A stretch of DNA of 64,000 bases from an uncultured Eubacteriales bacterium (GTDB lineage Bacteria > Bacillota > Clostridia > Christensenellales > Aristaeellaceae), in contig CADCJO010000026.1 of NCBI GenBank assembly GCA_902801765.1, positions 1-64,000 of the forward strand. Direction: 5' to 3'. A program made the translations under genes and the position numbers. Position 1 is the first letter of the stretch, and every line of letters begins with the position of its first letter. The notes beneath the pieces were generated by a model. It did no database searches. It had not been told where the DNA came from and worked only from the letters and a program-made list of their open reading frames with translations. Of the stretch, positions 52,615 to 61,890 are shown piece by piece.

Positions 52615-54003
52615 ATGGCTCAATTGACGATGGACAAGCTGGTGGCCCTGTGCAAGGTGCGCGGCTTTATTTTCCCCGGCAGCGAAATTTACGGCGGCCT
52701 GGCCAACAGCTGGGACTACGGCCCCCTGGGCGTGGAATTCAAAAACAATGTGAAAAAAGCCTGGCTGAAAAAATTCGTCCAGGAAAGCAAAACCAACGTG
52801 GGACTGGACAGCGCCATCCTGATGAACCGGATGGTGTGGGTGGCCTCCGGCCACGTGGGCACCTTCAACGACCCGCTGATGGACTGCCGCGCCTGCAAGG
52901 CCCGCTTCCGCGCGGACAAGCTGATCGAGGACTGGGGCAAGGCCCACGGCGAAGAAATCCAGGCCGACGGCTGGACCAACGAACAGTATGAATCCTTTAT
53001 CGCCGAGCATGACATCGTGTGCCCCACCTGCGGCAAGAAGGACTTTACCGGCATCCGCAAGTTCAACCTGATGTTCAAAACCCACCAGGGCGTCACCGAG
53101 GACAGCGCCAACGAAATTTACCTGCGCCCCGAAACCGCCCAGGGTATTTTCGTGAACTTCAAGAACATCGTCCGCTCCACCCGCCGCAAGCTGCCCATGG
53201 GCGTGGCCCAGGTGGGCAAGAGCTTCCGCAACGAAATCACCCCCGGCAACTTCATTTTCCGCATCCGCGAATTTGAACAGATGGAGCTGGAATTCTTCTG
53301 CAAGCCCGGCACCGACCTGGAATGGTTCGATTATTGGCGGGGCTACTGCCGCGACTGGCTGCTGAAGCTGGGCATCAAGGAAGAGAGCCTCCGCCTGCGC
53401 GACCACAGCAAGGAAGAGCTGGCCTTCTATTCCAAGGCGACCACGGACTTTGAATACCTCTTCCCCTTCGGCTGGGGCGAGCTGTGGGGCATTGCCGACC
53501 GCACCGACTACGACCTGACCCAGCACCAGAACACCTCCGGAGAATCCATGGAATACATCGACCCCGTCACCAACGAGCGGTATATTCCCTACGTCATCGA
53601 GCCCTCCCTGGGCGCTGACCGCGTGACCCTGGCCTTCCTGTGCAACGCCTATGAGGAAGAAGAGCTGGAAGGCGGCGACGTGCGCACCGTGCTGCACCTG
53701 CATCCCGCGCTGGCTCCCTTCAAGGCCGCTGTACTGCCCCTGCAGAAGAACAAGCTGGGCGGTCTGGCCACGCAGATCCATGAAGAACTGAGCAAGTACT
53801 TCATGGTGGATTACGACGAAACCGGCTCCATCGGCAAGCGCTACCGCCGTCAGGACGAAGTGGGCACCCCCGTGTGCATCACCGTGGACTTTGAAACCGA
53901 AGAAACCGGCACCGTTACCGTCCGCGACCGCGACACCATGGAACAGAAGCGCATCCCCGTTTCTGAACTGAAACAGTACATCGAGGATATGCAGCAGTTC
54001 TGA
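52615..54003 (+). CDS. glyS: Glycyl-tRNA synthetase, alpha2 type
   Basis: GlyS charges tRNA-Gly in the cytoplasm. The 462-residue class II enzyme has the N-terminal [20 protein letters not shown] block, a zinc-ribbon-like insertion (CRACKARF and CPTCGKKD), motif 2 [20 protein letters not shown], and motif 3 [14 protein letters not shown], followed by the anticodon-binding domain. This is the eukaryote-like homodimeric form of many Firmicutes, not the GlyQ/GlyS heterotetramer. ATG 52615 is supported by similarity of the N-terminus ([13 protein letters not shown]). Confidence 0.96.
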   Translation: MAQLTMDKLVALCKVRGFIFPGSEIYGGLANSWDYGPLGVEFKNNVKKAWLKKFVQESKTNVGLDSAILMNRMVWVASGHVGTFNDPLMDCRACKARFRADKLIEDWGKAHGEEIQADGWTNEQYESFIAEHDIVCPTCGKKDFTGIRKFNLMFKTHQGVTEDSANEIYLRPETAQGIFVNFKNIVRSTRRKLPMGVAQVGKSFRNEITPGNFIFRIREFEQMELEFFCKPGTDLEWFDYWRGYCRDWLLKLGIKEESLRLRDHSKEELAFYSKATTDFEYLFPFGWGELWGIADRTDYDLTQHQNTSGESMEYIDPVTNERYIPYVIEPSLGADRVTLAFLCNAYEEEELEGGDVRTVLHLHPALAPFKAAVLPLQKNKLGGLATQIHEELSKYFMVDYDETGSIGKRYRRQDEVGTPVCITVDFETEETGTVTVRDRDTMEQKRIPVSELKQYIEDMQQF

Positions 54004-54010
54004 TCAATTC

Positions 54011-54066
54011 AAAAAACACGCTGCCCGCGAAGCAGATCAACGCTTTGCGCGCAGCGTGCTTTTTTT
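54011..54066. terminator. Bidirectional terminator between glyS and the activase gene
   Basis: CACGCTGC (54017-54024) pairs with GCAGCGTG (54051-54058), with an A run before and a T run after, so it works in both directions for the convergent genes. Confidence 0.88.
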
Positions 54067-54079
54067 GTTCATGCTTGCG

Positions 54080-57000
54080 TCAGGCTTTCGCCTGGCTCAG
54101 CATCAGCTTGATGCGGTTCAATTGGTTCACTTCGCTGGCGCCGGGGTCGTAATCCACGGCGGCGATGTTGGCCTGGGGATAAGCGCGGCGCAATTGCTTG
54201 ATCACGCCCTTGCCCACCACGTGGTTGGGCAGGCAGCCGAAGGGCTGGATGCAGACGATGTTGGGAACGCCGTGCTCCAGCAGTTCGGCCATTTCGCCGC
54301 AGAGGAACCAGCCTTCCCCATACTGGTTGCCCAGGGAAAGGAATGGCTTGGCCAGCTCGCCGATTTGCTCGATGGGCATGGGCGGGGTAAAGCGTTTGGA
54401 CGCCCGGAGCGCGTCGGAGGCGGGCTTGCAGAAGGCCCGGATGAAGGGTACGCCCAGGCCGCTGGAATACTTGCCCGTCCAGCGGGTGCCCAGGTATTCG
54501 GTCTTGTAACTCTGATTGTACAGCGTGTAATAGGCAAAGTCCATAAAGTCCGGCACCACGGCCTCCGCGCCTTCCTGCTCCAGCACCTCCACCAGGTGGT
54601 TGTTCGCCAGGGGCATGTACTTGACCAGGATCTCTCCCACGATGCCGACGCGGGGCTTTTTCATGTCCTCGTGAATGGGCAGGGTGTCAAAGTCACGCAC
54701 CAAATCCCGGCACATGGAGGCGAAGGAGCGCTTCTCCTGACCCAGCATCACGCGGCAAATGATCTCCTTCCATTTCTGATGCAGGGCGTTGGCGCTGCCT
54801 TTTTCGATTTCATAGGGCCGAACCCGCAGCAGACACTTCATGATCAAATCGCCCAGCACAAACACCTTGCCCGCGTCCAGCAGCATGGGCAGGGTGATCT
54901 TGAAGCCCGGATTGCTTTCCATGCCGTTGAAATTCAGGCTGATGACGGGAATCTGGGGCAGGCCCGCTTTTTCCAGCGCCCGGCGGATGAAGGACACATA
55001 ATTGCTGGCGCGGCAGCAGCCGCCCGTCTGGCTCATAATGAGGGCCAGCTTGTTCACGTCGTATTTGCCGCTGAGCACCGCTTCCATCATCTGGCCCACG
55101 GTGATGATGGAGGGGTAGCAGGCGTCGTTGTTCACGTATTTGAGGCCGGTGTCGATGGCGCTGCGGCCGTCGTTATGCAGCATGACCAGATGATAGCCGT
55201 GATGCTCGAACACCTTTTCCAGCAGGTCAAAGTGGATGGGGCTCATGCGCGGAGCCAGGATGGTATAGCCCTGAGCAAGCATTTCTTTGGTGAATAGCTT
55301 GCGCTCATACGCTTTCGGTGCGGCGGTGGGGCAAACGCCCTTTTCCTCCCGCATCCGCATGGCGCTCAGCAGCGAACGCACCCGGATGCGGGCCGCACCC
55401 AGGTTGTTCACCTCGTCGATTTTCAGTACCGTATACAGCCTGCCGCTGCCCTCCAAAATGTCGGCCACCTGGTCGGTGGTCACAGCGTCCAGGCCGCAGC
55501 CGAAGGAATTGAGCTGAATCAGCTCCAGATTCTCCCGCTCCGCCACGAACTGAGCGGCGGTGTACAGCCGGGAATGGTACACCCACTGGTCGTTGACCCG
55601 CACCGGGCGGATGGGCCGGAAGTCTGCCGGAATGCTGTCCTCCGTCAGCACGGCCAGGCCGTAGCCCGCGATCATCTCCGGGATGCCGTGGTGGATTTCC
55701 GGGTCGATGTGGTAGGGCCGTCCCGCCAGCAGGATGCCTTTCTTGTGGTTGTCCGCCATCCATTGCAGGGCCTTCTGTCCTTCCTTCCGCACGTCCTCCT
55801 TGGCCTTTTTCTGCTCCTGCCAAGCGGCGTGCACGGCAGCGCGCACTTCCCCGGCGGGAATGCCCCATTCCTCTTTGCACAGGCGCACCAGCCGGTCGGC
55901 GGTAATCTTTTCGCTGGTAAAGGCCATGAAGGGGCGGATGTAGCGCACCTTGCCCTCCGTCACGTCCTCCACGTTGTTTTTCAGGTTCTCGGGATAGGCG
56001 CACACCATGGGGCAGTTGTAGTGGTTCTGGGCGGCGTCCACCTCCTGATGCTCATAAAACACGCTGGGGTGAAAAATCGTTTTCACGCCCTGGTCGATCA
56101 GCCACTGCACGTGGCCGTGGGCCAGCTTGGCGGGGTAGCATTCGCTTTCGGAGGGAATGGACTCCATGCCCAGGTTATAAATTTTGCGGGTGGACACCGG
56201 CGACAGACGCACGGCAAAGCCCAATTGGGTAAAGAACGTATGCCAGAAGGGATAGTTTTCCCACATGTTCAGCACCCGCGGAATGCCGATTTCACCCCGG
56301 GGAGCGTTCTCCAGGGGCTGATAGTCGAACATGCGCCGGAGCTTGTACGCGCTCACGTTGGGGCCCTTGTCCCTGCTAGCGGCCTTGCCCAGGCCCCGTT
56401 CGCAGCGGTTGCCGGTGATATGGCGGCGACCGCCGGGGAACAGGTTCACGGTGAGCATACAATGGTTTTCACAGCCCTGGCAGTGGGTGGTGCTGGTTTT
56501 CCATTGCAGGCGCAGAATTTCATCCAGCGGCAGCATGGACGAGCCCTGGCCCGCATCGTGCCGCCGAGCGATCAGCGCCGCGCCGAAAGCGCCCATCATG
56601 CCCGCGATGTCGGGGCAGACGGCTTCCGCGCCGCTGATCTTTTCAAACGCCCGCAGCACGGCGGGGTTGTGGAACGTGCCGCCCTGCACCACGACGCGGC
56701 GGCCCAGGTCGCTGGCGTCGGCCAGCTTGATCACCTTGAACAGCGCGTTGCGGATGACGGAATAGGCCAGGCCCGCGCTGATGTCCTGCACCGACGCGCC
56801 TTCCTTCTGTGCCTGCTTCACGTTGCTGTTCATGAACACGGTGCAGCGGGTGCCCAGATCCAGCGGCGACGGGGCGAACAGCGCTTCGGCGGCGAAGCCC
56901 TGGGCGGTGTAGCCCATGGAGTTGGCGAAATTTTCCAGGAAGGAGCCGCAGCCCGAGGAGCAGGCTTCGTTCAGCAGGATGGTATCCACCGAGCCGTTTT

Positions 57001-58288
57001 TCAGCTTGATGCACTTCATGTCCTGCCCGCCGATGTCCAGCACGCAGTCCACCTGCGGGTCGAAAAAGCTGGCGGCGGTCACGTGGGCGATGGTTTCCAC
57101 CTCGCCCTCGTCCAGAGAAAAGGCGGATTTCATCAGCTCTTCGCCGTAGCCCGTGGAGCAGGCCCGGGCGATGAACGCGCCTGCGGGCAGTTTTTCTTTC
57201 AATTCGCCCAGGGCGGCAATGGCGGTTTTGAGGGGATTGCCCTGGTTGCCCGCGTAAAACGTCCAAAGCAATTCGTCGTCCTGCCCGATCAGGGCCAGCT
57301 TGGTGGTGGTGCTGCCCGCGTCCACGCCCAGATAGCAGGGGCCGGTATAGGAGGCTAAATCGCCCCGCTTCACCCGCGCCCGCTTATGGCGTTCGGTGAA
57401 TGCCCGGTACTCCCTGTCGCTGGCGAACAGCGGCTCCATCCGCTTTAAGGCGAAGGTCAGCATAACGCCCTGGCTCATGGCGTCGATCAGGGCGTCGATC
57501 TCCCGGGCCTTGCTCTCCCCCGCGTTCAGCGCCGCGCCCAGAGCCGCGAACAGGTGGCTGTGCTTGGGGATGATGGCGGTTTCGTCGGTGAGCTTCAAGG
57601 TACGGATAAAAGCGTTTCTCAGCTCCGGCAGGAAATGCAGCGGCCCGCCCAAAAACGCCACATGGCCCCGGATGGGCTTGCCGCAGGCCAGGCCGGAAAT
57701 GGTCTGGTTCACCACCGCCTGGAACACCGACGCGGCCAGGTCGGCCTTCGTCGCGCCGTCGTTGATCAGCGGCTGAATGTCGGACTTGGCAAACACGCCG
57801 CACCGGGCGGCGATGGGATAGATTTCCCGATAGTTCGCCGCCTCCCGGTTGAGGCCCAGGGCGTCGGTCTGCATCAGCGCGGCCATCTGGTCGATAAAGC
57901 TGCCGGTGCCGCCGGCGCAGACACCGTTCATGCGCTCTTCCAGGCCGCCGGTAAAATAAATAATCTTGGCGTCCTCGCCGCCCAGCTCGATGGCCACGTC
58001 GGTCTTGGGCGCTTCCCGCTTCAGCGCCGCCGCCACCGCCGCCACTTCCTGCACAAAAGGCATCTCAAGCGCACGGCTCAGCCCCATGCCGCCGCTGCCC
58101 GTGATGGCGCAGCGCATGCGAAAAGAGCCCAGCTGTTCCCGGGCTTCTTTTAATATTTCAACCAGTGTTTCCTGGGTGTGGGCGTGATGCCGCCGATACG
58201 CTGAAAAAGCCACGCTGCCGTCTTCATCCAGCAGCACGGCTTTCACCGTGGTCGAGCCCACGTCCACGCCCGTTAGATAGGTGATCAT
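54080..58288 (-). CDS. 1402-residue BcrAD/BadFG-type ATPase fused to DUF2229 and HgdB-like domains
   Basis: The protein has two ASKHA ATPase domains (about 1-285, GVDVGSTTVKAVLLDE; about 320-580, GVDAGSTTTKLALIG). Each keeps Cys residues that hold the interface [4Fe-4S] in HgdC activators (VCAGGTGSF and RCGVFAKSD; ACSSGCGSF and RCTVFMNSN). A DUF2229 domain (about 660-900) with CQGCENHC and a C-terminal HgdB-like region (GGCCRASNYVSF) follow. Related activators use ATP to inject low-potential electrons into 2-hydroxyacyl-CoA dehydratases. Here activator and possible acceptor are on one chain and the real partner is unknown. Confidence 0.85.
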   Translation of the reverse strand: MITYLTGVDVGSTTVKAVLLDEDGSVAFSAYRRHHAHTQETLVEILKEAREQLGSFRMRCAITGSGGMGLSRALEMPFVQEVAAVAAALKREAPKTDVAIELGGEDAKIIYFTGGLEERMNGVCAGGTGSFIDQMAALMQTDALGLNREAANYREIYPIAARCGVFAKSDIQPLINDGATKADLAASVFQAVVNQTISGLACGKPIRGHVAFLGGPLHFLPELRNAFIRTLKLTDETAIIPKHSHLFAALGAALNAGESKAREIDALIDAMSQGVMLTFALKRMEPLFASDREYRAFTERHKRARVKRGDLASYTGPCYLGVDAGSTTTKLALIGQDDELLWTFYAGNQGNPLKTAIAALGELKEKLPAGAFIARACSTGYGEELMKSAFSLDEGEVETIAHVTAASFFDPQVDCVLDIGGQDMKCIKLKNGSVDTILLNEACSSGCGSFLENFANSMGYTAQGFAAEALFAPSPLDLGTRCTVFMNSNVKQAQKEGASVQDISAGLAYSVIRNALFKVIKLADASDLGRRVVVQGGTFHNPAVLRAFEKISGAEAVCPDIAGMMGAFGAALIARRHDAGQGSSMLPLDEILRLQWKTSTTHCQGCENHCMLTVNLFPGGRRHITGNRCERGLGKAASRDKGPNVSAYKLRRMFDYQPLENAPRGEIGIPRVLNMWENYPFWHTFFTQLGFAVRLSPVSTRKIYNLGMESIPSESECYPAKLAHGHVQWLIDQGVKTIFHPSVFYEHQEVDAAQNHYNCPMVCAYPENLKNNVEDVTEGKVRYIRPFMAFTSEKITADRLVRLCKEEWGIPAGEVRAAVHAAWQEQKKAKEDVRKEGQKALQWMADNHKKGILLAGRPYHIDPEIHHGIPEMIAGYGLAVLTEDSIPADFRPIRPVRVNDQWVYHSRLYTAAQFVAERENLELIQLNSFGCGLDAVTTDQVADILEGSGRLYTVLKIDEVNNLGAARIRVRSLLSAMRMREEKGVCPTAAPKAYERKLFTKEMLAQGYTILAPRMSPIHFDLLEKVFEHHGYHLVMLHNDGRSAIDTGLKYVNNDACYPSIITVGQMMEAVLSGKYDVNKLALIMSQTGGCCRASNYVSFIRRALEKAGLPQIPVISLNFNGMESNPGFKITLPMLLDAGKVFVLGDLIMKCLLRVRPYEIEKGSANALHQKWKEIICRVMLGQEKRSFASMCRDLVRDFDTLPIHEDMKKPRVGIVGEILVKYMPLANNHLVEVLEQEGAEAVVPDFMDFAYYTLYNQSYKTEYLGTRWTGKYSSGLGVPFIRAFCKPASDALRASKRFTPPMPIEQIGELAKPFLSLGNQYGEGWFLCGEMAELLEHGVPNIVCIQPFGCLPNHVVGKGVIKQLRRAYPQANIAAVDYDPGASEVNQLNRIKLMLSQAKA

Positions 58289-58360
58289 TTATGAGTATAC
58301 TCCCGAAATTGTTGTTTCCGTTTTGCAGATGGTTTTGTAATATGAAAAAGCGTTATAAAT

Positions 58361-58720
58361 CACTAAGGGGATACGCTGGGGCGATTCGCCCCAGACCCCA
58401 ACCAGGGTCCTGAGGACCCTGGACCCGCAACCGGCGAAATAGCGTTGTTGGGAATATCAACGACCTCCGCCTGCCGCGCTGGGGTTACGGAAAGTTTGAG
58501 GGCTTCTGGCCCAAGAAAGCCTGGGAAAATCCGAGGGGGAAAGTAAACTTTCCCCTGCGGATAGAAGCACAACGGCGTCAAGTCAGACTTCCGTGTTCCT
58601 TTCTGCTACAGTGGGAACCAATTCGATTCCCTCAGTCAAGCAGTATCCACTAAATGGGTCCAGGGGGCGAAGTCCCCTGGTGCGGGGGGGGGCGGGGGCC
58701 GCATAGGCCCCTGCTTCGTT
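58361..58720 (-). repeat. Modular structured repeat, family S copy E
   Basis: Inverted orientation. Hairpins CTGGGGCGATTCGCCCCAG, CCAGGGTCC/GGACCCTGG and GGGGAAAGTAAACTTTCCCC are present. The GGATGC and GGCGGC modules found in copy C are missing at the junction GCGGATAGAAGC. It fills the gap between the activase start and the DnaJ gene. Confidence 0.83.
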
Positions 58721-58775
58721 TCTCTCAGTGTATTAAAGTGTTCTTGAATGAACCACAATATGTAGGCATCGTACT

Positions 58776-59516
58776 TTACAGGCGCCTGCAGCACATATTG
58801 CAAATCAGATTTGCGATACAAATGCGTATGCACCAGCGGGAGGGATCGGCGGCGGACATATTGAAGCCCCGGGCGCGCTGGGTGTAGGCCTGTCCCGCGG
58901 ACTGGTACTGGCGCAGCAATTGCTGATAGACAGGGTTGCCTGGCTCCATCTGGGCGGCGCGCTGCATCTCCTCCAGGGCGGTCATGGTGTTGCCCGCGCC
59001 CTGCTGGGCCAGGGCGAACAGGTAATGCCAGCGGGCGTCGCGGCCCATGGCATTCACCTGGGTCAGCGCCTGGATGGCGTCGGCGTAGCGTCCGGCGTTG
59101 ATGGCCTGGATGGCCACGCGCACTTCCATGGAATCATAGTTCATTTCCTGAGGCCGGGTGTCCGCATAGCCCGCCTGCCGCCGGAAAGCGCCGCCGAACA
59201 GATCCTCAAAATCCACCCATTCCACATTGCTCCACCCGCCGTAGGGATTGCCGCCATAACTGCCGCCATAGCCGCCGCTTGGACGCTGCGCCCCCTGGAA
59301 GGGATTGGAATAGGGCTGCTGACGGCCCTGGTATTTCTCCGGGTGCATCAGCATGTCGTAGGCCTCGTTGACCTCGTTCATTTTTTCAGTGGCGTGCGGG
59401 TCGTCGGGGTGCAGATCAGGATGGCACTCCTTGGCCTTCTGCCGGTACGCCTTTTTGATTTCTTCCTGGCTGGCATCCGGGCCGACGCCCAGCACCTTGC
59501 GCGGATCAGTGACCAT
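58776..59516 (-). CDS. J-domain (DnaJ-like) protein
   Basis: The 246-residue protein starts with a J domain (VLGVGPDASQEEIKKAYR; HPD at 32-34), followed by a Gly/Tyr/Pro-rich linker (PSGGYGGSYGGNPYGG) and a TPR-like helical region. The last residues are cysteine-rich (CIRICIANLICNMCC) and may be hydrophobic or lipid-linked. J proteins stimulate DnaK ATPase; this is not full-length DnaJ. It overlaps the DUF5685 gene by 11 bases. Confidence 0.88.
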   Translation of the reverse strand: MVTDPRKVLGVGPDASQEEIKKAYRQKAKECHPDLHPDDPHATEKMNEVNEAYDMLMHPEKYQGRQQPYSNPFQGAQRPSGGYGGSYGGNPYGGWSNVEWVDFEDLFGGAFRRQAGYADTRPQEMNYDSMEVRVAIQAINAGRYADAIQALTQVNAMGRDARWHYLFALAQQGAGNTMTALEEMQRAAQMEPGNPVYQQLLRQYQSAGQAYTQRARGFNMSAADPSRWCIRICIANLICNMCCRRL

Positions 59517-60372
59517 CCTTCCCGCCTCCTTCGTTTTCGACGTCCGCTGCGTTCGCCGTTTCGTTCTTCTTTTTCATCTGATAATTATAAGTTTGCCACA
59601 CCCCGGAATAGAGGATATTCCGCATCAGGTTGGCGTCCTGGATCAGCGGCAGGGCTTCAAACGCTTCCGCCGCCTGGCCCATGGGCTGGCGCAGAATTTC
59701 CAGCGCTTCCTCCGGCGTCACGTTCATGCCGTTCAGCGGATTGTAGCAGCCCTTTTTCCGGTCGTCCTCATAATCAATGGCCGCGTCCATCATGTAGATG
59801 AACTTGCCCAGGAAGTACCCCAGGCCCGCCATCTGCCGCTGGAAGAAGTCCTCCTTCACAGCGAAGATGTCCGCCAGCATCCTGCCCGACAGATCGGCGG
59901 CGCGCTCGGGCTGGGCCGCTTCGTCCTTCTCGACCTCGTGCAGAGCGTCCAGGCTTTTTTCGATCGCCTCGCACTGCCGGGGCCAGCGCTCCTTCACCTG
60001 CTGGTAGGAGCGTTTCAGCAGCCCGGAATATACCTTGCCGGTTTTGCTGCCTTCGTCCATCCAGTCGTCCAACGCCTTGTAATAGGTCAGCGCCACGGTC
60101 ATATCAGCGGCGTAATCGGTGAATTCCGATTTCGTTTCCCGGTGCTTCTTCACCGGATGCGGCGGGCAGAAAGCATCCTTCGTCTGTTCCTGCGGCTCGT
60201 ACAGAGAATCCAGCAGGATAATCAAAAACGTCATATCGTAGTTGAGTCCCATGCGCCCGGCCAGGCCGTACTTTTCATTCAGCGCCCGGCACAGCCCGCA
60301 GTACACCGCCTTGTACCGCGCCTTTTCTTCCTCGGTCAGATCGTTCATATAGGGGCGAACCAAGCCAAACAT
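59506..60372 (-). CDS. DUF5685-family protein
   Basis: The 288-residue helical protein starts FGLVRPYMNDLTEEEKARYKAVYCGLCRAL, the DUF5685 pattern, with a Cys pair (CGLC). DAAIDYEDDRKKGCYNPLN near residue 195 has a DxxxDxD-like cluster reminiscent of prenyl-synthase-type helices. The function is unknown. It precedes and overlaps the J-domain gene, and in this group the two are often linked, so it may be a client or partner. Confidence 0.75.
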   Translation of the reverse strand: MFGLVRPYMNDLTEEEKARYKAVYCGLCRALNEKYGLAGRMGLNYDMTFLIILLDSLYEPQEQTKDAFCPPHPVKKHRETKSEFTDYAADMTVALTYYKALDDWMDEGSKTGKVYSGLLKRSYQQVKERWPRQCEAIEKSLDALHEVEKDEAAQPERAADLSGRMLADIFAVKEDFFQRQMAGLGYFLGKFIYMMDAAIDYEDDRKKGCYNPLNGMNVTPEEALEILRQPMGQAAEAFEALPLIQDANLMRNILYSGVWQTYNYQMKKKNETANAADVENEGGGKDGH

Positions 60373-60404
60373 AATCGCAAATCTCCCTTGCTAAGTGTGG
60401 GGGT

Positions 60405-60511
60405 AGTTCTAAGTTCCAAGTCCGAAGTTCTAAGCGAATAGCGTCCGGAACAATGAGTCTCAGTGGTCAGACTATATCACTTAGAACTTATAACTTAGAA
60501 CTTGGAACTTT
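60405..60511. repeat. Inverted repeat of the AAGTTCTAAGTTCCAAGTT type
   Basis: AGTTCTAAGTTCCAAGT and AAGTTCTAAG on the left (60405-60434) are mirrored by CTTAGAACTT and ACTTAGAACTTGGAACTT on the right (60479-60511). The 150-base gap between the DUF5685 and zinc-ribbon genes holds only this. Confidence 0.75.
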
Positions 60512-60520
60512 CATCTTATC

Positions 60521-60934
60521 TCACGCCTTCATCTTAAATCTGTTCTGGCACTTGGGACAGCAGATTTCCTTCTCCCCCGCGCCGCGGCTCATGCGCAGCA
60601 GGGATTTGCACTGAGGGCACTTAAAATATTTGTACTGCTTGCGCAGCTTGAGCCGCAGGAAGAACTGGCGGATTTTCGTGCCGATGGGCGTCCACCAGGC
60701 GAGAAACTTCTGGTTTTCGGCGGCGCGTTTAGGGTCGCGCTTGCTGAACACCCGGAACAGCGCCCAGCCATACAGGGCGATGCTCAAAAACAAAATCACG
60801 TTCAGGCCCGTGACCGACCCGATGATTTGCAGCAGCAGGCTGCCGATCAGGATCGCCATGGACAATGGATCGAAGCCGTTGCGCGTGCTCATGAACGCCA
60901 TGAAGCGGCGGCTCAGCATTTTGAAAAAGGACAC
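60521..60934 (-). CDS. Small membrane protein with C-terminal zinc ribbon
   Basis: The 137-residue protein has two hydrophobic segments (PLSMAILIGSLLLQIIG and NVILFLSIALYGWALF), a basic linker and a C-terminal zinc ribbon with CPQC and CPKC. GTG 60934 is preferred, with GAGGAGGGGG upstream; ATG 60919 is a possible alternative. It is on the same strand as DUF5685 and DnaJ. Function unknown. Confidence 0.75.
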   Translation of the reverse strand: MSFFKMLSRRFMAFMSTRNGFDPLSMAILIGSLLLQIIGSVTGLNVILFLSIALYGWALFRVFSKRDPKRAAENQKFLAWWTPIGTKIRQFFLRLKLRKQYKYFKCPQCKSLLRMSRGAGEKEICCPKCQNRFKMKA

Positions 60935-61113
60935 GCATTTCCCCCTCCTCTGTCCTGGGATGAGTGGGCGCCGTAAAGCAGCCCATCCCTTATTATAAAC
61001 GCAAACGCCGATTGTTTCAAATCCTTTTTTCCAAAAATCGGGGCAGAATGATGGCAGGATGCGCACGCGCCTTCTGGACGCTGCAAGTCTGAACAGATAC
61101 AACGCGAACCGTG

Positions 61114-61142
61114 TTGTCAAATCATATAAAATATGTTATAAT
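61114..61142 (+). promoter_or_regulatory. Promoter of the LytTR two-component operon
   Basis: TTGTCA (61114-61119), 17 bases, TATAAT (61137-61142). Confidence 0.7.
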
Positions 61143-61179
61143 ACAGCCCAGAGAAAACATATGAAGCCGGGCGGGAGGG

Positions 61180-61890
61180 ATGGCCGTGCTGTTGATTGCC
61201 GTTGTGGATGACGACCCAAAGGATGCCGAATTATTAAAAGAGTGCGTGGAAAATTACTGCAAGCTGAACGATCACGCCGCCATGATCCACGTTTTTTCCG
61301 ATGGACTGGACCTGATCCGCAGCACGGAGAACCACGACATTATTTTCCTGGACATTCAGATGGGCAAGCTGGACGGGTTGGAAACCGCCCGGTTCATCCG
61401 CAAAATCAACAAAGAAAACATTTTGATCTTCGTGACCAACATGGCCCAGTTCGCCATCAAGGGCTATGAGGTGGACGCGCTGGATTTTATTTTGAAGCCC
61501 GTATCCATGGCCTCCATCGTGTATGTGCTGGACAAAGCCATGAAGCGCCTGGACGGCAGCGCTCGCGCGCTGTTTTCGCTTAAAACCTCCGATGGCACCA
61601 TCAGCCTGTCCGCCAACGATATCACCTATGTGGAAGTGTTTGACCACAACCTGGTCTACCACACCACCCGGGGAGACTACACCGTGCGGGGCCGCCTCAG
61701 TGATGTAAGCGAAAAGCTGAGCCCCGACCGGTTCGTGATGTGCAACCGCAGCTTCATCGTGAACCTGCGCCACGTGTCCAACGTGACGTCGGACTATCTG
61801 CTTATCGGTGATACCCGCATCTCCGTTTCCAAATCCCACCGCAAGGAGCTGATGAAGCGGTTTTCCAGCTTTTTGGGGGACAGCTTATGA
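61180..61890 (+). CDS. LytTR-family response regulator (AgrA-like)
   Basis: The 236-residue regulator has a receiver domain with the acidic pocket DDDPKD (10-15), phosphoacceptor D58 in FLDIQMG and the switch Lys in LKPVS. It is joined to a LytTR DNA-binding domain (NDITYVEVFDHN...CNRSFIVNL...ISVSKSHRKEL). GGGAGGG abuts ATG 61180, so GTG 61186 may be the real start. Coupled by ATGA to the kinase. Confidence 0.92.
   Translation: MAVLLIAVVDDDPKDAELLKECVENYCKLNDHAAMIHVFSDGLDLIRSTENHDIIFLDIQMGKLDGLETARFIRKINKENILIFVTNMAQFAIKGYEVDALDFILKPVSMASIVYVLDKAMKRLDGSARALFSLKTSDGTISLSANDITYVEVFDHNLVYHTTRGDYTVRGRLSDVSEKLSPDRFVMCNRSFIVNLRHVSNVTSDYLLIGDTRISVSKSHRKELMKRFSSFLGDSL

Noticed and set aside
52552..52615. 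T-box riboswitch before glyS
   Set aside because: The predicted leader is only about 35 bases after the promoter, too short for a T-box, and no T-box sequence is present.
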